A DNA stretch of 64,000 nt from an uncultured Bacteroidales bacterium (GCA_902768435.1 CACXLJ010000007.1:62001-126000), one strand, 5' to 3'. Numbered from the stretch's first letter, positions 7,616-15,906 are shown. Notes: generated by a model not told the origin, from the sequence alone. Translations and numbers: made by a program.

Positions 7616-8754
7616 AACTGAGAACTCTTATTCTTGCGTCGCTGCTCGTAGCCGTGAGCACCGCCTTTGCAGCCGTTGAACCCAACGATGTGCTCAAAGA
7701 ACTGAAAAACAAGATAGCGCCCGACAAGCGCACCGCCGTGTGGAACGATGTGAAGGCCGTGGTCAAGGCCAACATGCTCACCATCGAGGGCACCGTGGGC
7801 ACCATCCAGCAGAAGGAAGCCATCAACCGCGCCCTGACAGCCAAGGACATCACCAACTTCAAGAACAATGTGAAAGTGCTCGAAGAGGCCATACCCGAGG
7901 CCCGCAAGTGGGCCCTGGTGAAACTCTCGGTAGCAAGTCTGCGCTGCGAGGGCAAGCACAGTGGCGAAATGGCCACGCAAGCCGTGATGGGCACTCCTGT
8001 GAAAGTGCTTGAGAAAGACGATGACTGGTATCGCGTGCAGACGCCCGACCGCTACATCTCCTATGTGCCCGAGAGTTCGCTCACATTCATGAACGAGCCT
8101 ACACTCAACGCCTGGAAGAAGGCACAGCGTTGCATCGTCACCGTCTATGACACCCGACTGGTGACCAAACCCGGCGGTGACGAGACCGTTACCGACCTGG
8201 TGCTGGGCTGCACACTCGAATACAAGGGCGACGATGGCAAGTGGGCACAACTCGCCACACCCGACGGCCGCACCGGCTATGTTCAGACCAGCGAGATTCA
8301 GCCCTTGCGCGAGTGGGCCAAACAGAACTTTGATGTGGAACTCATCGAGAAGACGGCCCGCCGCATGCTGGGTTCGGGCTACCTGTGGGGCGGCACCTCG
8401 ACCAAGGTGACCGACTGCTCGGGCCTGATGAAGATTTGCTACCTTGCCAACGGCATCATTCTGCAGCGCGACGCCTCGCAGCAGGCGCTCACCGGCCTCA
8501 AGTTCAACGACTGGCACCAGGCACAGACGGGCGACCTGCTCTTCTTTGGCAACGCCAAGACCAAGCGCGTGACCCATGTGGGCATGTACCTGCGCGACGG
8601 CAAGTACATCCACTGCTCGGGCCAAGTGAAAATCAACAGTCTGGACCCCAGCGACCCCACCTACCTCTACTCGCCCCTGTCGTGCAGCCGCATCAACGGG
8701 CAGATTGGCAAGGAGGGCATCATCTACATGCGCAATCATCCGTGGTTCTTTTAA
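7612..8754 (+). CDS. NlpC/P60 family murein peptide endopeptidase with SH3 domains
   Basis: 380 residues: signal peptide (about 1-21), a helical N-terminal region, two SH3-like domains (about 105-165 and 170-230) and a C-terminal NlpC/P60 domain with the Cys-His-His triad C269 (T-D-C-S-G), H322 (T-H-V-G-M-Y) and H334 (I-H-C-S-G). The architecture matches YkfC-type enzymes, which cut the D-gamma-Glu-diaminopimelate bond in peptides with a free N-terminal L-Ala. It starts within the stop codon of the upstream gene, implying translational coupling, and the epimerase that handles its L-Ala-D-Glu product follows 54 bases downstream. Confidence 0.9.
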   Translation: MKLRTLILASLLVAVSTAFAAVEPNDVLKELKNKIAPDKRTAVWNDVKAVVKANMLTIEGTVGTIQQKEAINRALTAKDITNFKNNVKVLEEAIPEARKWALVKLSVASLRCEGKHSGEMATQAVMGTPVKVLEKDDDWYRVQTPDRYISYVPESSLTFMNEPTLNAWKKAQRCIVTVYDTRLVTKPGGDETVTDLVLGCTLEYKGDDGKWAQLATPDGRTGYVQTSEIQPLREWAKQNFDVELIEKTARRMLGSGYLWGGTSTKVTDCSGLMKICYLANGIILQRDASQQALTGLKFNDWHQAQTGDLLFFGNAKTKRVTHVGMYLRDGKYIHCSGQVKINSLDPSDPTYLYSPLSCSRINGQIGKEGIIYMRNHPWFF

Positions 8755-8808
8755 CCCGCTTTTTTACCTGACTATTAACAGAATACAATTTTTATAAAAA
8801 CAATTACA

Positions 8809-9948
8809 ATGGACCGAAGAAAATTTTTAGTGGGTGCCGGTATGGGGCTGATAGCAGCCGCAGCACCCATCTCATTGTCGGCCGCCGGCAATGCCACCCG
8901 CAAAGTGGCAAAATCGGGCCGACTCAACCTGTCGTTTTTCCCTTATGAGCTGAAACTGCGCCACGCTTTCAACCTCGCGCGCTACAGCCGCACCACCACC
9001 CCCGATGTGCAGGTGCAGCTCGAGTACGACGGCATCATTGGCTACGGCGAGGCATCGATGCCCCCTTACCTGGGCGAATCGGTCGAGAGTGTAACCAAGT
9101 TCCTGAGCAGCCTCGACCTCACGCAGTTCAACGACCCCTTCAAGATTGAGGACATCCTGACCTATGTTGACAATGTGGCACCTAACAACCGTGCTGCCAA
9201 AGCCAGTGTGGACATCGCCCTGCACGACCTGCTCGGCAAGATTATGGGACAACCCTGGTACAAGATTTGGGGCTATAACCCCGAGAAGACGCCCGTCACC
9301 AGTTTCACCATTGGCATCGACGAAGAGAAAGTCGTACGCCAGAAGGTTGAAGAGGCCCGCCCCTACAAACTCATCAAGGTGAAGATGGGTCTTGACAAAG
9401 ACCAGGAGACCATCAACATCATTCGCGAGATGATGCCCGATGTGCCCATCTGTGTGGATGTGAACCAAGGCTGGAACAGCAAGGAGCACGCGCTGGAGAT
9501 GTGCCACTGGCTCAACGAGCGCAACTGCGTGTTTGTGGAGCAGCCCTTCGACAAGACCTGGATTGACGAGACCGCCTGGCTACGCGAACGCTCGCCGCTG
9601 CCCATCATTGCCGACGAGGCCTTCCAGCGCCTGTCAGATGTGGTGCGCTTCCATGGCGTGTACGACGGCATCAACATCAAGCTCATGAAGAGCACCGGCC
9701 TCTATGAAGCCCACAAGATGGTGACCCTGGCCCGCGCGCTCGACATGAAGGTGATGATTGGCTGTATGACCGAGACCTCGTGCGCCGTGACTGCTGCCGC
9801 CAACCTCTCGCCCGTGGTCGACTTTGCCGACCTCGACGGCAACCTGCTCATTGCCAACGACCGCTTCGACGGCATGACGGTGGAGAACGGTAAGATCACT
9901 CTGCACGACCGTCCCGGACTGGGCATCCTCCCCATCCCCGGCAAATAA
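8809..9948 (+). CDS. L-Ala-D/L-Glu (dipeptide) epimerase, enolase superfamily
   Basis: 379 residues. Enolase-superfamily, muconate-lactonising subgroup: catalytic K190-V-K192, metal ligands D217 (D-V-N), E244 (E-Q-P-F) and D269 (A-D-E-A-F), and the second-side lysine K291 (N-I-K-L-M-K). This subgroup next to an NlpC/P60 gene is typical of L-Ala-D/L-Glu epimerases, which convert the murein dipeptide to L-Ala-L-Glu for ordinary peptidases. The N-terminus is D-R-R-K-F-L-V-G-A-G followed by a hydrophobic stretch and A-A-G, a Tat-like export signal; exported epimerases of this type occur in Bacteroidetes, so reaction in the periplasm is plausible. Confidence 0.87.
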   Translation: MDRRKFLVGAGMGLIAAAAPISLSAAGNATRKVAKSGRLNLSFFPYELKLRHAFNLARYSRTTTPDVQVQLEYDGIIGYGEASMPPYLGESVESVTKFLSSLDLTQFNDPFKIEDILTYVDNVAPNNRAAKASVDIALHDLLGKIMGQPWYKIWGYNPEKTPVTSFTIGIDEEKVVRQKVEEARPYKLIKVKMGLDKDQETINIIREMMPDVPICVDVNQGWNSKEHALEMCHWLNERNCVFVEQPFDKTWIDETAWLRERSPLPIIADEAFQRLSDVVRFHGVYDGINIKLMKSTGLYEAHKMVTLARALDMKVMIGCMTETSCAVTAAANLSPVVDFADLDGNLLIANDRFDGMTVENGKITLHDRPGLGILPIPGK

Positions 9949-9969
9949 CAGAAACACTTAACATCTCAT

Positions 9970-10004
9970 AGCGATTGCCCGATGGTCATCGTCGGGCAAC
10001 CGCT
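9970..10004. terminator. Hairpin between epimerase and SGNH genes
   Basis: 13-base arms (9970-9982 and 9992-10004) pair with one mismatch around a 9-base loop. Only TTTC follows, so it may be an attenuator or RNA-processing site rather than a strong terminator. Confidence 0.45.
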
Positions 10005-10024
10005 TTCAACTTTAACTCATTTCT

Positions 10025-10816
10025 ATGAAAAGACCTTACCTCGGCCTCTGGGCATTGCTCACAGTTGCCTTCATCGCCTTCACCGCCCTGTCGTTTAACA
10101 GCGATGTGGCTGAAAAACTGGGGTTGAAGACCGGCTCGTTTGAGCAGACCCTCACGGCACAAAGCGTGAAAAACAAAAAGAAGGCGACAGCCAAAAGCAA
10201 AATCAGTCCACTCAAGGAAAACAAGCGCAAGACCGGCGTGATGGACACCACCAACAAGACCATCCTGTTCATTGGTGACTCCATGCTCGAAGGTCTGGGG
10301 CCCCGCCTTGCCGCCTATGCCAAGGAAAACGGTCACAAACTCTACTATGTCATCTGGTACAGCTCCACCAGCGAGGTATGGGGCTGCACCACCAAACTCA
10401 AGGAATATATCAAGCAGTTCAAACCCGATTATGTGTTCATCTGCCTGGGCTCCAACGAACTGTTTGTGCGCAACATCCAGGAGCAGCGGCAAAAGTATGT
10501 CGATAACATCATCTCACAGATTGGCAACCTGCCCTATGTGTGGATAGGACCTCCCAACTGGAAGGACGATACCGGCATCAACGAGATGATTAAGAACACT
10601 GCCGAGGACGGCTGTTACTACAACTCCTACACTCCCGACCAGCACTACGACCGCTCGCGCGACGGCGCCCACCCCACCCGGGCATCGGCGGCAGCGTGGA
10701 TGGACCGCGTGGCCAAGTGGGTCATGACAAAGAGCGCCTACCCCATCAAGCTCAACAAGCCTAAAGCCACCAAGGCCAAGGCCGACAAAGTCATCATTCT
10801 GCAACCCGCCAAATAA
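10025..10816 (+). CDS. SGNH-fold esterase/acyltransferase partner
   Basis: 263 residues with an N-terminal signal-anchor (about 5-22) and a basic linker, then an SGNH hydrolase domain: nucleophile S86 in I-G-D-S-M, the G-S-N block near residue 142 and D213-G-A-H216 as the Asp/His pair. Proteins of this kind next to MBOAT genes act on the outer side of the membrane, moving or removing acyl groups on surface polysaccharide, as AlgX/AlgJ-type proteins do with AlgI. An MBOAT gene follows after 9 bases, so the two probably work as a pair. The polysaccharide is not identifiable from this window. Confidence 0.82.
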   Translation: MKRPYLGLWALLTVAFIAFTALSFNSDVAEKLGLKTGSFEQTLTAQSVKNKKKATAKSKISPLKENKRKTGVMDTTNKTILFIGDSMLEGLGPRLAAYAKENGHKLYYVIWYSSTSEVWGCTTKLKEYIKQFKPDYVFICLGSNELFVRNIQEQRQKYVDNIISQIGNLPYVWIGPPNWKDDTGINEMIKNTAEDGCYYNSYTPDQHYDRSRDGAHPTRASAAAWMDRVAKWVMTKSAYPIKLNKPKATKAKADKVIILQPAK

Positions 10817-10825
10817 CCTGAGACC

Positions 10826-12313
10826 ATGAATTTGCTATCAATCGACTTCGCTACCATCTGTAACAGCATCATCGACCTGCTGGGCTTCGACCCCAAGCAG
10901 CCCCTCATGTTCTCCAGCGGCCTGTTCTGGGGCATCTTCATCGTCTTCATCCCCATCTTTGCCCTGCTGCGCAAGCGCAAACTCATGATGACGCTCTTCG
11001 TCATCGCGTTCAGCCTGTTTTTCTTCTTCAAGTCGAGCGGCTGGTTCTTCCTGCTGCTGGTGTTCACGGCAGTGCTCGACTGGTTCATTGCGCATCGCAT
11101 AGCGCAGGCGCAAAGCAAGGGGGCACGCAAGGCGCTGCTGTGGCTATCCATCGTCTGCTCGCTGGGCATTCTGGCCTATTTCAAGTATGCCAACTTCTTC
11201 ATGGTCAACTTCACGGCGCTGGTGGGTGGCAACTTCCAGCCCCTCGACATCTTGCTGCCGGTGGGCATCTCGTTCTACACCTTCAGGACCATCAGCTATG
11301 TAGTAGATGTGTATAAAGGCAAGATGCAGCCCGTCGATTCGTTTATCGACTACCTCTTTTTCCTCTCCTTCTTCCCCTGCCTGGTGGCAGGCCCCATTGT
11401 GCGTGCGCGCGACTTCATGCCGCAACTCCAGGACCTGAAACCCGTGACCCGCAACATGGTGTATGCCGGGCTGTGGCTCGTGCTCATCGGTGTTATCAAG
11501 AAGGCTGTCGTGGCCGACTACATCGCCCTCTACAACAACATCGTGTTTGACAACCCAGGCGGTTACAGCGGTGTGGAACTGCTCATGGCCATCCTGGGCT
11601 ACACCATGCAAATCTACTGCGACTTCTCGGGCTACAGTGACATGGCGATAGGTCTGGGAGCCATCATGGGCTTTGACCTGGGCATCAACTTCGACTTTCC
11701 CTATCGCTCGCTCAATGTGACCGAGTTCTGGCGCCGCTGGCACATCTCGCTCTCGTTCTGGCTGCGCGACTACCTCTACATTCCGCTGGGCGGCAACCGC
11801 AAGGGCAAAGTGCGCCAGTACTTCAACCTCATGACCACTATGCTGCTTGGCGGCCTGTGGCACGGTGCAGCCTGGACCTTTGTGATCTGGGGATTTGGAC
11901 ACGGACTGGGACTGTGCGTCCACAAACTGTTCATGACACCGCTCAAGCAGGTGAAGAATGGCCCTATTGCCACCTTTGTCTCGTGGCTGCTCACCTTTGC
12001 CTTTGTGGCGGCACTGTGGGTATTCTTCCGTGCCGACAGTTTCGACACCGCCTGCCAGATGCTCAGCGGCGTGTTCACCAAGTTCGACCCTGCCTACTTC
12101 CCCGTGTTCTTCGACCGCAGGCTCACCTGGTGCATCATGATGGTCATCATCTTTGCCCTGCACTTTGTGCCCAAGAGCGTGTACAAGCGCATGCAGCAGT
12201 GGTTCATCGACTCGTTCTGGATTTTCAAGCTGCTCATTTTCATGGCAGTGGTGCAGCTCGTCATCGAGTTTGCCTCGGCCGATGTGCAGCCCTTCCTCTA
12301 TGCCCAGTTCTAA
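10826..12313 (+). CDS. MBOAT family O-acyltransferase (AlgI/DltB-like)
   Basis: 495 residues, about ten or more membrane segments. The family core is clear: F-W-R-R-W-H-I-S-L-S-F-W-L-R-D-Y-L-Y-I-P-L-G-G and, downstream, L-L-G-G-L-W-H346-G-A-A-W with the invariant catalytic histidine. AlgI-type MBOATs pass acetyl or other acyl groups from the cytoplasm across the membrane to an extracytoplasmic acceptor protein, here most likely the SGNH protein encoded 9 bases upstream. It is the last gene of the co-directional 6176-12313 set; its involvement in murein modification rather than surface glycan is possible given those neighbours, but is inference. Confidence 0.9.
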   Translation: MNLLSIDFATICNSIIDLLGFDPKQPLMFSSGLFWGIFIVFIPIFALLRKRKLMMTLFVIAFSLFFFFKSSGWFFLLLVFTAVLDWFIAHRIAQAQSKGARKALLWLSIVCSLGILAYFKYANFFMVNFTALVGGNFQPLDILLPVGISFYTFRTISYVVDVYKGKMQPVDSFIDYLFFLSFFPCLVAGPIVRARDFMPQLQDLKPVTRNMVYAGLWLVLIGVIKKAVVADYIALYNNIVFDNPGGYSGVELLMAILGYTMQIYCDFSGYSDMAIGLGAIMGFDLGINFDFPYRSLNVTEFWRRWHISLSFWLRDYLYIPLGGNRKGKVRQYFNLMTTMLLGGLWHGAAWTFVIWGFGHGLGLCVHKLFMTPLKQVKNGPIATFVSWLLTFAFVAALWVFFRADSFDTACQMLSGVFTKFDPAYFPVFFDRRLTWCIMMVIIFALHFVPKSVYKRMQQWFIDSFWIFKLLIFMAVVQLVIEFASADVQPFLYAQF

Positions 12314-12344
12314 CCCCATCACGGCAAATACCGCGGCGGTTTTC

Positions 12345-12375
12345 TTGCTTTTTATGCTTAATATCTATATTTTTG
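12345..12375 (+). promoter_or_regulatory. Promoter of the AT-rich two-gene unit
   Basis: TTG at 12345-12347, 20-base spacer, TATTTTTG at 12368-12375. Confidence 0.6.
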
Positions 12376-12411
12376 CAACAATAAATTAGAATCAATAAAA
12401 CAATGTGTGAT

Positions 12412-13017
12412 ATGAAAAAGATTGTTTTAACATTGATAATTATGATTATGGCCGCTGGTGCTATCATGGCACAAAACGATGTAAAGCAGTTTTCTATTAA
12501 GCCCTATGCGGGCTTTAGTGGCTCCATTTTTACTGGTGAACAGACATCAGATTACTTCGACCCTCGCTATGGTTTCCATGTTGGCGTAGAGGCTGAGTAT
12601 CAATTTGCTCCAAAATGGAGTATGGCGGCAGGTGCTGTATATTCTATGGGTGGTGCAAAATATTCAGACTATTTAGGTGGAAAAAAATCGTTATCACTCA
12701 AGAACGACAGAATATTTGTACCTGTTGTCGTTCGCTGGTATGCATGGCGTGGTTTGTCAATAAATGCCGGCATAGCACCTGCATTTGTGGTTAATGGTGT
12801 TGGTTTTCAGTCAAACCAAGTGCGCAAATTCGACCTTTGCATTCCCTTAGGTGCCTCATATGAGTTTAATAATCATCTGGTTGTTGGCATTGAGGGCTTT
12901 TTTGGATTACTGAATGTCTATCCTAACAAAGATTTTAATGAGTATTTGGCAAATAGTCCTAATATCTATCAATACAACGGATTCGTATCGTTAGGTTACA
13001 AGTTTAGGATAGAATAA
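12412..13017 (+). CDS. Outer-membrane beta-barrel protein (PorT/OmpW-like)
   Basis: 201 residues from the ATG at 12412, chosen because it opens directly on a signal peptide (M-K-K-I-V-L-T-L-I-I ... I-M-A-Q); an in-frame ATG at 12403 would add only three residues. The rest alternates polar and hydrophobic residues in an outer-membrane beta-barrel pattern (G-F-H-V-G-V-E-A-E-Y, V-G-I-E-G-F-F-G-L) and ends in a strand with F-R-I-E. This size and pattern match the PorT-like barrels common in Bacteroidetes; function unknown. It and its neighbour are markedly more AT-rich in codon choice than the flanking genes, which suggests recent acquisition. Confidence 0.72.
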   Translation: MKKIVLTLIIMIMAAGAIMAQNDVKQFSIKPYAGFSGSIFTGEQTSDYFDPRYGFHVGVEAEYQFAPKWSMAAGAVYSMGGAKYSDYLGGKKSLSLKNDRIFVPVVVRWYAWRGLSINAGIAPAFVVNGVGFQSNQVRKFDLCIPLGASYEFNNHLVVGIEGFFGLLNVYPNKDFNEYLANSPNIYQYNGFVSLGYKFRIE

Positions 13018-13025
13018 TAAAAGCT

Positions 13026-13730
13026 GTGAAAAAAATATACTCCATAATCACGTTTCTATTGTTTGTTGGCTCTGGAGTGATATGGGCGCAGAGCGACAGC
13101 ACTATAGTGACTAATTCTTCTATCAATCTGGATAAGGGAACTATTCGCTTAACTTTGGAACACGACATTTTTGGAGGAGCTTTTACTGCTGTGGGGGTCT
13201 CTAATTCTAATTATGACGATACATACGTCTTCGCTAATATTGGAATTGGTGTTGAGTATGCTTACTCCACCAATAAAACTCTTGAAGCCAATGCGCATTT
13301 TGCCTTATTGTATACTCCTATGGACTGGGAAGGATGCACTTTAGGGGTGGCAAATTATACTTTCGGGCTTATGCACCACTGGTATCACGGGCGATGGACC
13401 TTTGGTACTGGCTTGTCTTTTGAAAGACGACATGCTGAATACCTAATTCAGCGGAATGAAGATGAACCTGATAATTTTCAAGGATATCAATATGGTGATA
13501 ATGAGTTTGATGAAAAACATTACAACTTAGGTGCAGACCTGATGGTGGGTTGGGGCACGCGTATGTGTTGGATTGGTCTTAGATACTCGCCAAGATTCAT
13601 TGTCAAAGATGTATTCAAATATAAAGAGGATGTATTCCCTCAATTGCCTGTGACAAATCATGCCGGACATATCGACCAACAAGTGGCATTAGTCGTCCGA
13701 CTGGCATTCAAAATAGGAAAGACAAAATAG
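13026..13730 (+). CDS. Predicted secreted envelope protein, unknown function
   Basis: 234 residues from a GTG start, 8 bases after the preceding stop and preceded by AAAAG; the start is chosen because a signal peptide follows at once (M-K-K-I-Y-S-I-I-T-F ... I-W-A-Q). The mature part is rich in aromatic residues and alternating strands (L-R-Y-S-P-R-F-I-V-K; V-V-R-L-A-F-K-I at the C-terminus), consistent with an outer-membrane barrel. I do not recognise a family. It shares the AT-rich codon use of the preceding gene and is very probably co-transcribed with it. Confidence 0.65.
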   Translation: MKKIYSIITFLLFVGSGVIWAQSDSTIVTNSSINLDKGTIRLTLEHDIFGGAFTAVGVSNSNYDDTYVFANIGIGVEYAYSTNKTLEANAHFALLYTPMDWEGCTLGVANYTFGLMHHWYHGRWTFGTGLSFERRHAEYLIQRNEDEPDNFQGYQYGDNEFDEKHYNLGADLMVGWGTRMCWIGLRYSPRFIVKDVFKYKEDVFPQLPVTNHAGHIDQQVALVVRLAFKIGKTK

Positions 13731-13792
13731 CCCAAATGAGACTTAAAGTGAAGAATTTTACCAACTTCATGGTGTACTGCATCAATTAATAT

Positions 13793-13823
13793 TTTGCCAA
13801 CTGAAAAGATATTCGTAAATTTG
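13793..13823 (+). promoter_or_regulatory. Promoter of the DUF3127 gene
   Basis: TTTG at 13793-13796, 19-base spacer, TAAATTTG at 13816-13823: a close match to the Bacteroidetes primary-sigma consensus. Confidence 0.75.
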
Positions 13824-13861
13824 TAGGCTAAAAATTCAAAAACTAAAAATATAATCATACA

Positions 13862-14284
13862 ATGGAAATTGAAGGAAAAATCATCATGAAATTGCCACTC
13901 CAGAGTGGAACTTCTAAAACAGGGAACAATTGGAGCAAACAGGAATATGTGCTTGAAACACAGGAAGCTTATCCCAAGAAAGTGAAGTTTGATTTCTTTG
14001 GCGACCGTGCCAACCAATATCCCCTTGAAGTGGGCGACACTGTGCGCGTGAGCTTCGACATCGAGAGCCGTGAGTTCAATGGCCGCTGGTACACCGACAT
14101 ACGCGGTTGGAAAGCTGAGAAAATTGATCCTAACGCTGTGCAGCAGGCTCCCGCACAAGCTATGCCCGCCGGCGCTCCTGCTCCTGCCAGTCCTGCTCCT
14201 GCTGGCCCTGCTCCCACAGGCCCCGATGCTCCCCCCGCCCAGGATTTCATGGATGGAGCTGGCAACGACGACCTCCCCTTCTAA
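13862..14284 (+). CDS. DUF3127 protein with SSB-like acidic tail
   Basis: 140 residues. Residues 1-95 are the DUF3127 domain, a small OB-like beta domain found almost only in Bacteroidetes (G-K-I-I-M-K-L, K-Q-E-Y-V-L-E-T, V-G-D-T-V-R-V-S-F-D-I-E-S-R-E). Residues about 96-130 are a Pro/Ala-rich disordered linker, and the protein ends N-D-D-L-P-F. That layout of OB-like domain, flexible linker and acidic Asp-Asp-x-Pro-Phe tip is the same as in single-stranded DNA-binding proteins, whose tip recruits repair and replication partners. I infer a nucleic-acid-binding protein; the domain's function is formally unassigned. It has its own promoter and terminator. Confidence 0.85.
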   Translation: MEIEGKIIMKLPLQSGTSKTGNNWSKQEYVLETQEAYPKKVKFDFFGDRANQYPLEVGDTVRVSFDIESREFNGRWYTDIRGWKAEKIDPNAVQQAPAQAMPAGAPAPASPAPAGPAPTGPDAPPAQDFMDGAGNDDLPF

Positions 14285-14335
14285 CCTCTTCGGAGTCATC
14301 GTTACGACTAAAGCCCGCTAAGGGTAAAAGAACAC

Positions 14336-14376
14336 AGGGCTGGCCTCACCGCCAGTCCTGCTTTATTTATCTTTTC
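14336..14376 (+). terminator. Intrinsic terminator after the DUF3127 gene
   Basis: Nine-base arms AGGGCTGGC (14336-14344) and GCCAGTCCT (14351-14359) with a CTCACC loop, followed by a T-rich stretch. Confidence 0.65.
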
Positions 14377-14379
14377 TTC

Positions 14380-14448
14380 AATGCGAATTTCGCGAATTGG
14401 GCTAATTTCGCTAAAAATATAATTCGGGCAATTCGTAAAATTCGCATT
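14380..14448. repeat. Long imperfect inverted repeat
   Basis: The arms 14380-14406 and 14421-14448 match in about 21 of 27 positions when one is reverse-complemented, both rich in AATTCGC/GCGAATT. It lies between convergent DUF3127 and hflX genes and could act as a two-way transcription stop. Confidence 0.55.
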
Positions 14449-14475
14449 AAAATCCTATCCCGTCACCACTAATCC

Positions 14476-15717
14476 CTAATCCTGATTCAGGTCGTCATAG
14501 CGCTGGTAGAGAAAATCGTTGTAGGGGAAGCGCTCGGCATGAATGGCGCGGGCCTTCTCATAGAGCATGTGCTTCAGTTCCTCGATGTTCTGCTTTTTCT
14601 TGGCCGAGATGAACACACAGTTCTCGCCGCCGAGGCGTGCCATCCAGGTCTCTTTGAGCTCGTCGAGCGGGATGTTCTCGCGCTGGCGAGGTGTGAGGTC
14701 GTCCTCGTCCTTTTCCACATAGGTGAACTGGTCGATCTTGTTGAACACCATGATCATCTCCTTGTTCGAGGCATCGCACACCTCCTGCAGGGTCTTGTTC
14801 ACCACCTCGATTTGCTCCTCGAACTGCGGATGCGAGATATCGACCACATGCACCAGCAGGTCGCTGTCGCGCACCTCGTCGAGGGTGGTCTTGAACGACT
14901 TCACCAGGTGAGTAGGCAACTTGCGGATGAAGCCAACGGTGTCGGTGAGCAGGAACGGCAAGTTCTCGATCACCACCTTGCGCACCGTGGTGTCGAGCGT
15001 GGCAAACAGCTTGTTCTCGGCAAACACATCGCTCTTGCTCAGCACATTCATGAGCGTGGACTTGCCCACATTGGTGTAGCCCACAAGGGCGATGCGGGTG
15101 AGTTTGCCGCGATTCTTGCGCTGAATCACCTTTTGCTTGTCCCAGTCGGCAAGTTTTTGCTTGAGCAGGGCTATCTTGGTCTTGACGATGCGGCGGTCGG
15201 TCTCGATTTGCTCCTCACCAGGGCCACGCATACCAATACCGCCTCGCTGACGCTCGAGGTGGGTCCACATGCCCGCCAGGCGCGGCAGCAGGTACTGGTA
15301 CTGCGCCAGTTCCACTTGCATCTTGGCGTTGGCGGTCTGCGCACGGCGTGCAAAGATGTCGAGAATGAGGCTGGTGCGGTCTAGCACCTTCACCTTCACG
15401 GCTTTCTCGATGTTGGCCATCTGCTTGGGAGTGAGGTCGTCGTCAAATATCACGAGGTTCACATCGTTATTGGCCACATAGTCGGCTATCTCCTCGAGTT
15501 TGCCCTTGCCCACAAAGCTGGTGCTGTTGGGCGCATCGCAACGCTGGGTGAAATGCTTCACCGTAGTGGCGCCGGCGGTGTCGGCCAGGAAGGCGAGTTC
15601 GTCGAGATATTCGCGGGCCTTGCTCTCGTTTTGCTGCGGTGTGATGAGTCCCACGAGCACGGCGCGCTCTTCTTCAGCGAGTTCGATGGTGCGTTTTTTG
15701 TCGTCAAGTAATCCCAT
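14476..15717 (-). CDS. hflX: GTPase HflX
   Basis: 413 residues, normal for the family. N-terminal HflX domain (R-A-R-E-Y-L-D-E-L, G-K-G-K-L-E-E-I), the R-x-G-G-I-G-M-R-G-P-G-E-x-x-x-E glycine-rich segment before a coiled coil, and the GTPase core G1 G-Y-T-N-V-G-K-S-T, G3 D-T-V-G-F and G4 N-K-I-D. HflX binds stalled or hibernating ribosomes and splits the subunits using GTP. It stands alone on the minus strand; a 7-mer tandem repeat abuts its start codon, between it and the probable -7 element at 15816-15823. Confidence 0.96.
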   Translation of the reverse strand: MGLLDDKKRTIELAEEERAVLVGLITPQQNESKAREYLDELAFLADTAGATTVKHFTQRCDAPNSTSFVGKGKLEEIADYVANNDVNLVIFDDDLTPKQMANIEKAVKVKVLDRTSLILDIFARRAQTANAKMQVELAQYQYLLPRLAGMWTHLERQRGGIGMRGPGEEQIETDRRIVKTKIALLKQKLADWDKQKVIQRKNRGKLTRIALVGYTNVGKSTLMNVLSKSDVFAENKLFATLDTTVRKVVIENLPFLLTDTVGFIRKLPTHLVKSFKTTLDEVRDSDLLVHVVDISHPQFEEQIEVVNKTLQEVCDASNKEMIMVFNKIDQFTYVEKDEDDLTPRQRENIPLDELKETWMARLGGENCVFISAKKKQNIEELKHMLYEKARAIHAERFPYNDFLYQRYDDLNQD

Positions 15718-15718
15718 A

Positions 15719-15790
15719 AGTTATCAGTTGTCAGTTATCAGTTGTCAGTTGTCAGTTGTCAGTTGACGGTTATCAGTTGTCAGTTGATAG
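15719..15790. repeat. 7-mer tandem repeat (TCAGTTA/TCAGTTG)
   Basis: About ten degenerate copies of a 7-base unit directly upstream of the hflX start. The same unit appears at 19139-19212 and partly at 49240-49280. Confidence 0.75.
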
Positions 15791-15815
15791 TCAATGCTTT
15801 GTTAGTTTATTGCTA

Positions 15816-15823
15816 CAAAGTTA
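15816..15823 (-). promoter_or_regulatory. -7 promoter element of hflX
   Basis: Minus-strand TAACTTTG fits TAnnTTTG about 100 bases before the ATG; the 7-mer repeat would lie in the leader. Confidence 0.5.
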
Positions 15824-15865
15824 ATAAAATTTTCTTAGAAATTGCACACAAGCACCGATTGACGG

Positions 15866-15906
15866 CAAAAAAAGAATGACTCCTGCAGCAGTGCCACAGG
15901 AGTCAT
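15866..15906 (-). terminator. Intrinsic terminator of the OmpA-family gene
   Basis: Perfect 10-base arms (15876-15885 and 15897-15906) with an 11-base loop; on the minus strand they are followed by TTCTTTTTTTG. Confidence 0.8.
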
